From NCBI GenBank assembly GCA_020636545.1, contig JACJXS010000010.1, positions 62,001 through 126,000 of the forward strand: 64,000 bases of DNA, given 5' to 3'. This document shows positions 34,555-43,554 of the stretch, one piece after another. The number at the start of each line of letters is the position of its first letter. Position 1 is the stretch's first letter. Position numbers and translations under genes: made by a program. A model generated the notes under the pieces. It was not told the origin of the DNA. It worked only from the letters and a program-made list of their open reading frames with translations, and did no database searches. Source of the stretch: Chitinophagales bacterium. Lineage in GTDB: Bacteria; Bacteroidota; Bacteroidia; Chitinophagales; JADIYW01.

Positions 34555-35787
34555 ATGCAAATAAGTTTTAATAAATTCATCAAGCCATTACTATTTATAG
34601 CAGTACTTATAGAATTTTTTTTGACTGTATATATTATTAAAATACCTTTAGAGTATAAAAAAATAAGCTCCGTAATTTATTTTATTTCTGGGATTTCTAT
34701 TGGAATATTATTCTTACTTAGTTTAAAAATTAAAGAACAACCAAAAGTCATAAAATTTAGATATGCTATTCATTTTTATTATGCAATTCTCCTATTAATT
34801 TTTGGTTATTTTCTTTATCAAATTAATTTTTTCTTTTACAGTTATCCTTTAAATTATAAATGGGCTGATATGTTGCCAATTATGAAAATTATGGCTGAAA
34901 GGTTTATACATAATGAAAATCCTTATAACCCAATCTATGAAATTTGGGATGGAATGAAGCCAATATATTTGCCTACAATGTGGATTTTATACAGCATTCC
35001 TATTACATTAAAAATAGATATAAGATGGATAAATATTATCGTAATGCTATTCGGTATTTTTGTGTTTTTATATAAAAGAGAGCGAAAAATACAAGTGCTT
35101 GATTTCTTAATTCTAGCTTTAGTAGCTTATTTTTTAATAGAAAGTTTGCATCATAAAAATCAGGATTGGTATATCTTAACCGAAGAACCTTTGATTGTTG
35201 GTTATTATCTCCTTCTTGCTTATGTTCTATTCAGAAATAAACCAATCTTAATTGGCATTGCAATTAGTTTATGTTTATTGAGCAGATATATATTATTATT
35301 TTGGTTTATAGGCTACCTATTTTATGTTTATAGCGACAAATTATTTCTAAAAAAGTTATTGCTTACAACTATAATTTTATGCATCTCATTGTTTATAATC
35401 ACACAGGCTTATACTCAAATTGATGTATTTTTAAATACTCCAAAAGGCTATCTGAATTTTATGAATTCAGGATTAGGAACAGGTGTGTATGATACAACTA
35501 TAAAAAAATCATTAGGTATTGCAAAGTTTTTTGAAATTAAACAATTGGGTTTTTTGCATTACCTATCTATGTTTTTCAGCATAATAGTTCCAATATTTCT
35601 ATTCTATATTTATAGAAGCGTGAGATTTTCAAAAGAAGTGAGGAATAATTATGCAATTGGTATTCTTAAAATAAGTTTAGTAATCTTTTTTAATATGCTA
35701 ATTATTCCAATGACCTATTTATTTATTACATCTACTTTGTTTTCAATTGCGTTATTAAGTATAGTTATAAATAAAAAAACTACCTAA
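34555..35787 (+). CDS. GT-C-like polytopic membrane protein (GT87/DUF2029-like)
   Basis: About 410 residues with 9-11 membrane helices. The first periplasmic loop contains YKWADMLPIMKIMAERFIHNENPYNPIYEIWDGM, resembling the D-containing loop and N-P-Y motif of GT-C polyprenol-phosphate-sugar glycosyltransferases such as GT87. I start it at ATG 34555; a TTG four codons earlier is possible. It would add a sugar to a lipid or protein on the outer face of the inner membrane. Convergent with a second GT-C-like gene with only two bases between their stops. Confidence 0.62.
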   Translation: MQISFNKFIKPLLFIAVLIEFFLTVYIIKIPLEYKKISSVIYFISGISIGILFLLSLKIKEQPKVIKFRYAIHFYYAILLLIFGYFLYQINFFFYSYPLNYKWADMLPIMKIMAERFIHNENPYNPIYEIWDGMKPIYLPTMWILYSIPITLKIDIRWINIIVMLFGIFVFLYKRERKIQVLDFLILALVAYFLIESLHHKNQDWYILTEEPLIVGYYLLLAYVLFRNKPILIGIAISLCLLSRYILLFWFIGYLFYVYSDKLFLKKLLLTTIILCISLFIITQAYTQIDVFLNTPKGYLNFMNSGLGTGVYDTTIKKSLGIAKFFEIKQLGFLHYLSMFFSIIVPIFLFYIYRSVRFSKEVRNNYAIGILKISLVIFFNMLIIPMTYLFITSTLFSIALLSIVINKKTT

Positions 35788-35789
35788 AA

Positions 35790-37904
35790 CTATTTTCCAT
35801 ACACTCTAAATTCAGATAAATAAATCTGTTTACCATCAATCACAAATCTAAGTTGCTTGAAATTATTTTCAATATTTAATTCATAATCCACACAAAGCCA
35901 GCCATCTTTATAATTATAAGTATCTGTATGGCTTTCACGCCAGTCTTTAATAAAATGTTCCTTATTTTGTGCATCAATATAATATAATGAACATACAGGA
36001 ACACTTGAAGTTTTATAATAATTTGGTGTGTACCAAAATAAAATTCTAAGCTTATTAAATTTTTTATTAGTCAAATCTAATGCTAAAATATTTGTTGTTT
36101 GATTGATGAATAATCCAAGTTTATTTCCCTTTTTATAAGATTTACGTTCAAGTAAGGTATAAGATGAATCAACCCAGAACACTCTTTTATTTTTATTTAT
36201 ATTTATTGAATTCAAATCAATTTCCAACAATGCAATATCATTGATACTATCAATAAATGTGGCATTTTGTACCAATGGAACATCATCATTTAATCGATCT
36301 GTTTTTAATAAAACTAATTGCTTTTTATTCGGATTAAATTTTTGAACAATCGGTTTTGGCATCGTATAAAAACCTGATAGTTGAAAAATTTGCATACAAT
36401 TATCAAAACTTACTCTTGAAGAATGTACATTTACCATAGGTAAACCTGTAAAATAAGAAACCCAATAACTTGAAATTTTTGCGTTCCAATCATTATCTAT
36501 CCATAATTTTTCTGTACCCTCAGTAGATGGTGGATAGACAATTATACTTTCATAATCACTTTTGTTTTTAATCTTTGAAGTCAATTTATCGGTGTAATCT
36601 TTATAGGAATTATAAGCATTTTTATTTCCATAGCTATCAAATCTATATTTCAAATAATTTGAAGCATTATAAATATCATATATCGTTATCAAACAACAAA
36701 ACCAAAAAATAATTTTAAAAATAGGGTATTGAACTTTGTGATAAAGCCTATCCATACAAACAAATACATAAACCATATAAACATAATAGAAGACAAAAAT
36801 GAATCGACCAGTGCCTCTAAATTGTTTGAATGGATTAATAAAACTAAAAAATTCTTCATTCCATCTAAATGGAATATAAAAAGCAAATATTAAAATAGGT
36901 GTTGCTGCCAATAGCCAGAATTCTATCGAACCTCTTTTAATCTTGATGTTTTTATGGGTATAAATATGTCGAATAAGATAAAAAAACGAAATCAATAAAA
37001 TAAAAATACCAAATACCGTAATATAGGCATGCCCTTCAGTATAAAATGGTATTATTGATGGAATTTTTCTAATAAAAAAATCCTTTACAACTCCATTTAT
37101 TGGCAATAGCAAATCATACCAATTACAGCTAAATGCTTTTGCTCCCCAAGCTGCTTTTGGTCTATCAGTTATTGTATCTGTATATAAGATGATGCCATAA
37201 AAAAGCAAAAATGCAAGTATAGGAAAAACAAAATGCCATCTTTTATTTTTATAAAAAAGCAACAAAACAAATTCATAGGAAAGCAGGAGCAATACGACCA
37301 TAAAAAGCAAGTACGGATGGATAAACCCTACTAAACTTAATGTTACTGCATAAAAAAAATAGTTTGTATTACTCGTAGTAATTTGCAAACGCCACCACCA
37401 GAAAAATGGAATTACTACAACTGATGCTAAAGCAAAATGGTCACCATTTCGATAAATTTGTGGAGATAATAAGACAATCACAACTGTTCCGACAAAAGCG
37501 ACAAAAAAACTAACTTTAAAATGTTTTAAAATCAAAAAAACAAAGAATGTTGCAAAGTATATATTCAACAACACAATTAGATGAATATATATTATTGGAT
37601 TTTCAATCTTAAAGTGAAAAATAGATTCTACTAACCATATTAACCAAACATACAAAGGTTGAGCATCTACATAAGTAATATGTTCTCCAAATGGATACAA
37701 CATACCATTGAAAAATAATCCTTTCCCATATTTCAAATAATAGCCAAATGTATAGAGGTTTTTCAATCCATCTCCAGAGCCATCTAGGATATTTTTTCCA
37801 ATAGGGTAAAAGATTTCTATATTTAGGACATAGAATAAAAAGAGTACAAAAAATCCTACAAGGAATGCCCAAATTATCTCTTTATTATATAAACGCCATT
37901 GCAT
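35790..37904 (-). CDS. Large GT-C-like polytopic membrane protein
   Basis: 704 residues. An N-terminal domain with about 11-12 membrane helices (to about residue 420) is followed by a soluble C-terminal domain of about 270 residues, beta-rich, ending LRFVIDGKQIYLSEFRVYGK, which resembles a carbohydrate-binding sandwich. The first loop DGSGDGLKNLYTFGYYLKYG and GMLYPFGEHITYVDAQPLY carry an Asp in the position used by GT-C enzymes. A YfhO/DUF-type glycosyltransferase is the best guess; no exact family is certain. Likely acts on envelope glycans together with nearby genes. Confidence 0.6.
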   Translation of the reverse strand: MQWRLYNKEIIWAFLVGFFVLFLFYVLNIEIFYPIGKNILDGSGDGLKNLYTFGYYLKYGKGLFFNGMLYPFGEHITYVDAQPLYVWLIWLVESIFHFKIENPIIYIHLIVLLNIYFATFFVFLILKHFKVSFFVAFVGTVVIVLLSPQIYRNGDHFALASVVVIPFFWWWRLQITTSNTNYFFYAVTLSLVGFIHPYLLFMVVLLLLSYEFVLLLFYKNKRWHFVFPILAFLLFYGIILYTDTITDRPKAAWGAKAFSCNWYDLLLPINGVVKDFFIRKIPSIIPFYTEGHAYITVFGIFILLISFFYLIRHIYTHKNIKIKRGSIEFWLLAATPILIFAFYIPFRWNEEFFSFINPFKQFRGTGRFIFVFYYVYMVYVFVCMDRLYHKVQYPIFKIIFWFCCLITIYDIYNASNYLKYRFDSYGNKNAYNSYKDYTDKLTSKIKNKSDYESIIVYPPSTEGTEKLWIDNDWNAKISSYWVSYFTGLPMVNVHSSRVSFDNCMQIFQLSGFYTMPKPIVQKFNPNKKQLVLLKTDRLNDDVPLVQNATFIDSINDIALLEIDLNSININKNKRVFWVDSSYTLLERKSYKKGNKLGLFINQTTNILALDLTNKKFNKLRILFWYTPNYYKTSSVPVCSLYYIDAQNKEHFIKDWRESHTDTYNYKDGWLCVDYELNIENNFKQLRFVIDGKQIYLSEFRVYGK

Positions 37905-37921
37905 TCCTAACCTTACTTTTT

Positions 37922-38085
37922 AAGACTGTTGCAAGTTAATCTTTATTCATAAATTTCAAGCCCAATTCTTTCAATCTTCTTCATTATTCATTTATTTTTA
38001 ATCCTAATTATCAATATGATAACTGCGATGTAAAAATAAATGAAAGCCTTGAATATTTTTGTAATTTGGCTTTTGCAACGGTCTT
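37922..38085. repeat. Distant inverted repeats AAGACYGTTGCAA, possible MITE relic
   Basis: Arms at 37922-37934 and 38073-38085 match at 12 of 13 bases and flank about 138 bases of A/T-rich sequence that codes for nothing recognisable. Terminal repeats at both ends of a 164-bp non-coding block resemble a miniature insertion element, but no clean target duplication was found, so this is tentative. This block fills the whole gap between the sulfotransferase and the GT-C gene. Confidence 0.4.
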
Positions 38086-38104
38086 TTATTGTATAAAGCT
38101 ACAC

Positions 38105-39259
38105 TTATTTTTCTAAATGTAATTCATCAAATATCATTGGTAGTTCTTTATAAATATGTTCTTTTTCAAATCCATATTGTTCTAAACTATATTCATGTTT
38201 ACTACTGTATTTTCTTGATTTTTGAGTTTCAGCAGTTAATTTTTCTAAGAACGTTGGCGTAACTTCCAACTGCAATTGGTTATATATTTTCAGTACCGTG
38301 TCTTTAGGATTTTTTATTAAATCGGTATAAGGAATTGTAATTAAATTCTCCTGTTTAAAGTTTTGCTTTTGTTCATAGAAATACTTGTAATATGCAATCC
38401 CAACCTCGCCCCATTCTCTATATTCTGATGAATTTTCAGGTATTTCGGGATAAAAAGTATTCCAAGGTTCTGCAAACATACTTGTAAATGATGGAATTGC
38501 TTCATAAGGGTTTCTAAGTAAAAACACGATTTTCACATCAGGGAATATATCGTGTAACATCTGCAAACGGCCTGTACTCATTACAGTTTTACACAAAAAC
38601 ATTTTATCATATCCTAATGCATACATCCATCTTTGAATTGTTGCCTTATAAAATATTTTCATCTGCTCATTAGCCTTATCATCTAGTTTGTCAGGAATAT
38701 AAAGTTCTTTAAAATCTTTTAAATGCGGTGTAATCAAACCTATACTTGGAGAAATTCCAGAAACAAAATGTAAGCCTTCATCTTCCTCTGTTTTATTAAA
38801 TCCTGTTGCATGAATATCGTCCCACGCACTAAACATTTTATTATCTATATAATCAAAAAAACGACGCATTGGGCGACCAATTTTTTTATCAATTTTGCCA
38901 AAAAAATCTATCATCCTAAATAAAGTAATAGAAGGCAAGATGGTATGATATAGTAGATTATATACAAATTTTTCTTCATCCAAACACATCAAACGATGCA
39001 AAAATGTGGTTCCACTTCTGGGGTTGCTTATAATAAAAACAGGTTGTTTGACTTCAATATCTTTGTAGTTTGGAAACATCAATTCATCAATTAATCTAAA
39101 TAGGACATTGACAAAAGCAACAATAACACCAATAATTAATCCATAAGCTATACCAATAAAGAAATTCTTTATGGTAAAATGTTTTATACAATGTAAATAG
39201 ACAAATTTTAAATGCGTTTTTGCTCTTGTATAAAAAACCGATGAATCAATAAAAACCAT
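38105..39259 (-). CDS. Membrane-anchored sulfotransferase family protein
   Basis: 384 residues. An N-terminal hydrophobic segment (FFIGIAYGLIIGVIVAFVNVLF, about 32-54) is followed by the PAPS 5'-phosphosulfate loop NPRSGTTFLHRL (about 79-90) and the 3'-phosphate motif LLRNPYEAIPSF (about 242-253). These place it in the Sulfotransfer_3 group, which moves sulfate from PAPS to a hydroxyl or amine of a glycan or lipid. The neighbourhood (GT-C proteins, flippase) suggests a glycolipid acceptor. A TATCTTTG box lies 13 bases before the ATG. Confidence 0.87.
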   Translation of the reverse strand: MVFIDSSVFYTRAKTHLKFVYLHCIKHFTIKNFFIGIAYGLIIGVIVAFVNVLFRLIDELMFPNYKDIEVKQPVFIISNPRSGTTFLHRLMCLDEEKFVYNLLYHTILPSITLFRMIDFFGKIDKKIGRPMRRFFDYIDNKMFSAWDDIHATGFNKTEEDEGLHFVSGISPSIGLITPHLKDFKELYIPDKLDDKANEQMKIFYKATIQRWMYALGYDKMFLCKTVMSTGRLQMLHDIFPDVKIVFLLRNPYEAIPSFTSMFAEPWNTFYPEIPENSSEYREWGEVGIAYYKYFYEQKQNFKQENLITIPYTDLIKNPKDTVLKIYNQLQLEVTPTFLEKLTAETQKSRKYSSKHEYSLEQYGFEKEHIYKELPMIFDELHLEK

Positions 39260-39272
39260 ACGCTATTATCTA

Positions 39273-39280
39273 CAAAGATA
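39273..39280 (-). promoter_or_regulatory. Putative -7 element for the sulfotransferase gene
   Basis: TATCTTTG on the minus strand, 13 bases before the ATG at 39259. Confidence 0.5.
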
Positions 39281-39314
39281 GGTCTTTTAGAGAAAAAATC
39301 GTAGCTATTAGTTA

Positions 39315-39701
39315 TTATTTTTGGACAGTATAAAATTGCTCACTAAGAATATACCCTTGTTCATCTAAAACAGATAAAATATAATCACCTGGTTCTTTTA
39401 ACTCAAAAAAGGTAATTGATTCAACTTGACCTTTTTGTACTGGAAATTCTTTACCTTCGGTTCTAATAAAAATATTTCCAACACGTTTGCTGATAGAAAT
39501 CTTATACGTTGTATTAAATGGATATTTGTCTTCATTGTTATAATATACAAAAACTTTTTTATCAGCATTTGTATTCCAACTTTGGGAAGTTTCCTTTGGA
39601 ATCACATCTCCATTTTTTCTATATAGTATTATATTTCCTGAAAATCCTACAAAAGTAGAACTACACAGAATAACGATAAACAAGAGTTTAACTATTTTCA
39701 T
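39315..39701 (-). CDS. Small secreted hypothetical protein
   Basis: 128 residues: signal peptide (IVKLLFIVILCSSTFVGFSG), then about 105 residues predicted to be beta-rich with no Cys and ending FYTVQK. The pattern resembles a single Ig-like or transthyretin-like fold, but no family was recognised. It lies between the sulfotransferase and mtgA, all on one strand with short gaps. A TAAATTTG box ends four bases before the ATG. Confidence 0.65.
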   Translation of the reverse strand: MKIVKLLFIVILCSSTFVGFSGNIILYRKNGDVIPKETSQSWNTNADKKVFVYYNNEDKYPFNTTYKISISKRVGNIFIRTEGKEFPVQKGQVESITFFELKEPGDYILSVLDEQGYILSEQFYTVQK

Positions 39702-39705
39702 AGTT

Positions 39706-39713
39706 CAAATTTA
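39706..39713 (-). promoter_or_regulatory. Putative -7 element for the small secreted protein gene
   Basis: TAAATTTG on the minus strand, ending four bases before the ATG at 39701. Confidence 0.4.
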
Positions 39714-39753
39714 TTTAATTTTTGAAACACTTGTTCACTTAATTATCAACAAG

Positions 39754-40419
39754 TTATTGATAATTCATTTGTCTTAGAATCCATCTTTGTCTTCTCTGAA
39801 TATACCCAGATGGATTTTTAACGTCCCATTTTCTTGGATTTGGTAAAATTGCTGCCATTAATGCAGCATCGCTTTTGGTAAGTGAAGTCGCTGATTTATT
39901 AAAATAATACTCCGAAGCCGCTTCTGCACCATAGACACCAATTCCCATTTCTATGACATTCAGATATACCGTCATTATTCGTTCTTTACTCCAAAACAAT
40001 TCGATTAAAGCTGTAAAATAAACTTCTAATCCTTTGCGAATCCAATTTCTTCCTTGCCACAAAAATACATTTTTAGCACACTGCTGACTAATCGTACTTC
40101 CACCTTTTATCTTTCTGCCTTTCTCATTATTTTTAGCCGCTTTTTTTATGGCTTCCAAATCAAAACCATAATGGTCATAAAACTTTTGGTCTTCTGCTGC
40201 GACGACTGCTCTTTTTAAATTATTTGATATTTTATCACTAGATCGCCATTTATATCTTAAAATTGGAGATTTACCTTCTAGTAAAAACTCCCCACTACGA
40301 ATTAACATCAAAGGTGTTATTGGAATTGGAGCAAACCGAAATAGAATGACCGTTAAAATACTTAATACAAAAAATAGATAAATAGCACGTTTAAATATTC
40401 TAAAAATTTTTCTAGTCAT
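39754..40419 (-). CDS. mtgA: Monofunctional peptidoglycan glycosyltransferase
   Basis: 221 residues: one membrane anchor (IYLFFVLSILTVILFRF), then a GT51 domain with catalytic Glu in VAAEDQKFYDHYGFD (about residue 74), GGSTISQQCAKNVFLW, RKGLEVYFTALIE and the second Glu region MTVYLNVIEMG. It polymerises lipid II into glycan strands without cross-linking. Size and absence of a transpeptidase domain identify MtgA. A TATATTTG box (40436-40443) lies 16 bases upstream. Confidence 0.95.
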   Translation of the reverse strand: MTRKIFRIFKRAIYLFFVLSILTVILFRFAPIPITPLMLIRSGEFLLEGKSPILRYKWRSSDKISNNLKRAVVAAEDQKFYDHYGFDLEAIKKAAKNNEKGRKIKGGSTISQQCAKNVFLWQGRNWIRKGLEVYFTALIELFWSKERIMTVYLNVIEMGIGVYGAEAASEYYFNKSATSLTKSDAALMAAILPNPRKWDVKNPSGYIQRRQRWILRQMNYQ

Positions 40420-40435
40420 AATGGATTTTATTCGG

Positions 40436-40443
40436 CAAATATA
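40436..40443 (-). promoter_or_regulatory. Putative -7 element for mtgA
   Basis: TATATTTG on the minus strand, 16 bases before the mtgA ATG. Confidence 0.5.
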
Positions 40444-40494
40444 TTAAAATATACAGTAAAATTTCCAAAAGTAAAAGACTTACAAAGTAGCAAA

Positions 40495-40866
40495 TTATTT
40501 CAAATTAGTTAATCGATATAGAAAAAAATAGCCTATGATATAGTAAATACTTGTTATTATAAAAACTATCATAATTTCTGGAGTTGTTTTTTCTTTAAAT
40601 ACAACAAAATATCCAATTACCGCAACGATGGTTAATATAAATTTTATTCCAATTGCTCCGAGGGTATAGCCCATTTTCTTTTGAGCAGTTTGTTGTTCAG
40701 CTAAATAAATTATAACCCAAAAGATAAAAGCAATAAAAAAATTGACTGTATCAAAATATATCCAAGTTTTTTGTAAAGTTGTTTGAATAAAAGCTGGAAC
40801 TAATCCGATCAACATCAATATTACTAAAGTTAGCAACCACTTTCTCAAAAGTTGTTTTTGCATCAT
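40495..40866 (-). CDS. Four-helix membrane protein, AtpI-like by position
   Basis: 123 residues with four hydrophobic segments (about 10-28, 37-54, 68-88 and 94-116) and short loops. The sequence is too divergent for me to name, but it starts three bases after the AtpZ gene, the usual place in Bacteroidota of a second small membrane protein that precedes atpB. Here the expected atpB does not follow; mtgA does. Likely part of the bactofilin-AtpZ operon. Confidence 0.6.
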   Translation of the reverse strand: MMQKQLLRKWLLTLVILMLIGLVPAFIQTTLQKTWIYFDTVNFFIAFIFWVIIYLAEQQTAQKKMGYTLGAIGIKFILTIVAVIGYFVVFKEKTTPEIMIVFIITSIYYIIGYFFLYRLTNLK

Positions 40867-40869
40867 TTT

Positions 40870-41094
40870 CTATAATTTTTTGAGTTGCTTAAAAATAAAA
40901 TAGAATCCAACAATCAGTCCAAATAAACACATAACAACTGTTGCAACTGGTAATTTGAGTGCAATTCTTTTATCAATTTGAATACCTATAAATGTAAAAA
41001 TTCCGATAGTAATTAAAAGTTCAAAAGCCATTCCACTAAATGCGAGTAATTGCTGTCGGAGTCCTTGATTCTTATCCGATTTTTTCAGTTGCAT
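40870..41094 (-). CDS. AtpZ/AtpI-family small membrane protein
   Basis: 74 residues, two membrane helices (ELLITIGIFTFIGIQID and VVMCLFGLIVGFYFIF). The helix-GIQIDKR-helix pattern is that of AtpZ, an accessory of F-type ATP synthases proposed to aid Mg2+ or c-ring assembly. Its start lies inside the last 23 bases of the bactofilin gene, so it is translationally linked to it. The F1Fo genes are not adjacent in this window. Confidence 0.85.
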   Translation of the reverse strand: MQLKKSDKNQGLRQQLLAFSGMAFELLITIGIFTFIGIQIDKRIALKLPVATVVMCLFGLIVGFYFIFKQLKKL

Positions 41095-41470
41095 CTTTAC
41101 TAATTGGAGTATTACTTTTTTTATTATGCAATAGAGAGCCTAAAATATTTGCTCCATTTTCAACAATTAGTGTGTTGTATTTAATATTTCCTTCAAAAAC
41201 TGCTGTTGATTTAAAGTGTAGATTTTCTTCAGCAATAATATCTCCAATTACGGTTCCCTCAACTGTCAAATCTGAACACTTGATATTGCCTTCTACTCTT
41301 GAAGTTCTACCAATAACCACTTTAGATGTGCAAACTATATTTCCTTTTACATTACCATCAATTCGCATATCACTATTTGCTTGAATATCTCCATTGATAT
41401 TTGTATTGTCATTGATATGATTAGCTACTAAACTAGAAGCATTATTATTAGAATTTTTGGAATTAAACAT
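41072..41470 (-). CDS. Bactofilin (polymer-forming cytoskeletal protein)
   Basis: 132 residues. The core from about residue 25 to 115 is a run of short beta-helix turns with the G-x-I/V pattern (IDGNVKGNIVCTSKVVIGRTSRVEGNIKCS split over successive turns), as in bactofilins, which form nucleotide-independent filaments under the membrane. N- and C-terminal tails are polar. It follows an M23-family gene by three bases; a bactofilin paired with an LytM/M23 protein is a known cell-shape module. Confidence 0.93.
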   Translation of the reverse strand: MFNSKNSNNNASSLVANHINDNTNINGDIQANSDMRIDGNVKGNIVCTSKVVIGRTSRVEGNIKCSDLTVEGTVIGDIIAEENLHFKSTAVFEGNIKYNTLIVENGANILGSLLHNKKSNTPISKDATEKIG

Positions 41471-41473
41471 AAT

Positions 41474-42337
41474 TTACTTTTTATAATATTTTTCTACATT
41501 TATAGGAATTCCTTTGTACCACAACTCGTACTCTAAATTATTTTGAGTATCAGCAGTTCCGATTTCCTCGCCACTTTCTACAAAATTAGTACTTTTTTTG
41601 CTTACTTGTTTAATATTTCTATACTTAGAAACTAAATCACCTTGATGCTGAATAATTACAGTAAAATCTCCATTCTTCTGTTCATCGATTGATACAATAT
41701 AACCATCTATCGTCGCAATAATTGCTGAAGCATTGGGTGTTTTGTAAATCGTTGTAAAAGCATTTTTACTATTCTTAAATTTTGAAACTATCGAAGCATT
41801 TATAGGAGGAACAGCTTTTAAAGCAGCTAATGTATTACTCGTCTTTTTGTATTGTAAATTATCGTACAACTCCGCATTTGTCAATCCTTTTTCAATATCT
41901 TTTATTAATTTATGTTCATCAGGTGAAATCTGAACCAACACATCAGGATCAACAACAACAGGTGTAATATTATCCTCTAGCGATTTTACTTCTATCTTAT
42001 CTGTTAAAATATTTTTTAGATTCTTATTGTACTTTTCATTAGCATCAATTTTATCTTCCACCTCTTCAGTTTTTAGTTTCAAATCAACAATTTCTTTTCG
42101 ACTATCCACTGTTCCATAACCAGGAATATATTGCTTCAAAGGTGTATAAGCTATAAAAAAGAAATTAAGTAGTGTAAGAATTGCAATTAAAATTCCTGAA
42201 ACTGTAATAACATTCAATCTATTAAGTTCAAGTACAAATTTTACATCATAAGTTTTCTCCTCAACGACTTGAAAGCGATAGACATTTTTCAGTTTCTGCC
42301 ACCATTGTTTCCATTTATTATCTTTTAATTCGCTCAT
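41474..42337 (-). CDS. M23/LytM-like envelope protein lacking catalytic residues
   Basis: 287 residues: a cytoplasmic N terminus, one membrane helix (VITVSGILIAILTLLNFFFIA, about 46-66), a coiled region (about 85-115), and a C-terminal LytM-like domain recognisable from ATIDGYIVSIDEQKNGDFTV and the final LEYELWYKGIPINVEKYY. The zinc ligands of active M23 enzymes, H-x-G-x-D and H-x-H, are absent; a Tyr/Arg occupies the second site. It is therefore a likely non-catalytic, EnvC/NlpD-like regulator or scaffold, working with the adjacent bactofilin. Confidence 0.85.
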   Translation of the reverse strand: MSELKDNKWKQWWQKLKNVYRFQVVEEKTYDVKFVLELNRLNVITVSGILIAILTLLNFFFIAYTPLKQYIPGYGTVDSRKEIVDLKLKTEEVEDKIDANEKYNKNLKNILTDKIEVKSLEDNITPVVVDPDVLVQISPDEHKLIKDIEKGLTNAELYDNLQYKKTSNTLAALKAVPPINASIVSKFKNSKNAFTTIYKTPNASAIIATIDGYIVSIDEQKNGDFTVIIQHQGDLVSKYRNIKQVSKKSTNFVESGEEIGTADTQNNLEYELWYKGIPINVEKYYKK

Positions 42338-42409
42338 TCAAGTCAATTCAATGTATAAAAATACCAAATAATGTTTAAATAGAAAACGAAAAACAGAAAT
42401 CCATATACC

Positions 42410-42417
42410 TATCTTTG
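42410..42417 (+). promoter_or_regulatory. Putative -7 element for the M28 gene
   Basis: TATCTTTG, 42 bases before the ATG at 42460; exact TAnnTTTG match. Confidence 0.45.
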
Positions 42418-42459
42418 ATAAAATTTAGTTTTTCTGTACCTTGCATAAAAGTTCAAAAT

Positions 42460-43455
42460 ATGAAGCTTAGGAATCGCTTTTGTCTATTAACCTTACTAAT
42501 AATATGTTTTACTTTTGTTGCTTGCAAAACGAACACAACTGAACAAGCTGAGGTATTAGTTGCTACATCTAAATTAGAAAAACCAAGTTTCTCCTCTGAT
42601 TCTGCTTATTCATTTATAGAACAACAAATTGATTTCGGTGCAAGAATCCCTAATACACCAGCACAAAAAAAATGTGCCGATTACTTGTCTAATAAACTAA
42701 AACAATATGGAGCTGAGGTAATTGTTCAAACCACAAAATTACCTATCTATAATGGACAAATAGTGCCTTGTTATAATATCATTGGAAGCTTTAATCCAAC
42801 TATAAAAAGAAGATTATTACTTTGTGCCCATTGGGATACCCGACCATTTTCAGATAGAGCAGATAAAAACCAAAGCACTCCAAATTTAGGTGTTGATGAT
42901 GGTGCTAGTGGCGTTGCTGTACTTTTAGAAATTGCTAGACAATTACAAATCAAACCAAGCGAAATAGGAATAGATATTATATTTTTTGATGTTGAAGATT
43001 ATGGACCACCAGCTTCAGAAGAAGCTAAATATAGTGGCAGAGATTTCTATGCTTTAGGAACTCAATATTGGTGCAAAAATCCACATATTGCAAATTATAG
43101 TGCAAGCAACGGAATATTATTAGATATGGTAGGTGCAAGAAATGCAACATTTACTTTTGAAGGCGTATCTATGCAGTATGCGCCTGAATTTATGAAACAA
43201 GTTTGGAACAATGCTGCAAGTTTAGGGCATGGAAAATATTTTATAAAAAGAGTTACTCAGCCAATTATTGATGACCATTATTATATCAATACATTAACCA
43301 CAACACCAACTATAGATATTATTTATAGAACTTTAGAAACGGAATCTGGATTTGCTAAACATTGGCATACACACGATGACACTATCGACAATATAGATAA
43401 AAATACGCTTCAAGCAGTTGGTGAAACAGTCTTAGCAACACTCTACAATTATTAA
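42460..43455 (+). CDS. M28-family glutaminyl-peptide cyclotransferase-like lipoprotein
   Basis: 331 residues from ATG 42460; the frame is open upstream but that stretch is not signal-like. Lipoprotein signal with lipobox TFVACKTN. The M28 zinc site is visible: CAHWDTRP, GVDDGASG, FFDVEDYGPP and the late HTHDD. The order and the AHWDTRP-type motif point to the glutaminyl cyclase branch, which forms N-terminal pyroglutamate, rather than an aminopeptidase. Such cyclases matter in Bacteroidota because many exported proteins begin with Gln after signal cleavage. No operon partner. Confidence 0.9.
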   Translation: MKLRNRFCLLTLLIICFTFVACKTNTTEQAEVLVATSKLEKPSFSSDSAYSFIEQQIDFGARIPNTPAQKKCADYLSNKLKQYGAEVIVQTTKLPIYNGQIVPCYNIIGSFNPTIKRRLLLCAHWDTRPFSDRADKNQSTPNLGVDDGASGVAVLLEIARQLQIKPSEIGIDIIFFDVEDYGPPASEEAKYSGRDFYALGTQYWCKNPHIANYSASNGILLDMVGARNATFTFEGVSMQYAPEFMKQVWNNAASLGHGKYFIKRVTQPIIDDHYYINTLTTTPTIDIIYRTLETESGFAKHWHTHDDTIDNIDKNTLQAVGETVLATLYNY

Positions 43456-43554
43456 TTATTTTAGGCACAATAATTATTATAGCATCTAATAAAACTATTT
43501 TTTTAAATATAGGATAAAGAGTAATTTATCTTTATACTCAATCTCGTATGATTC

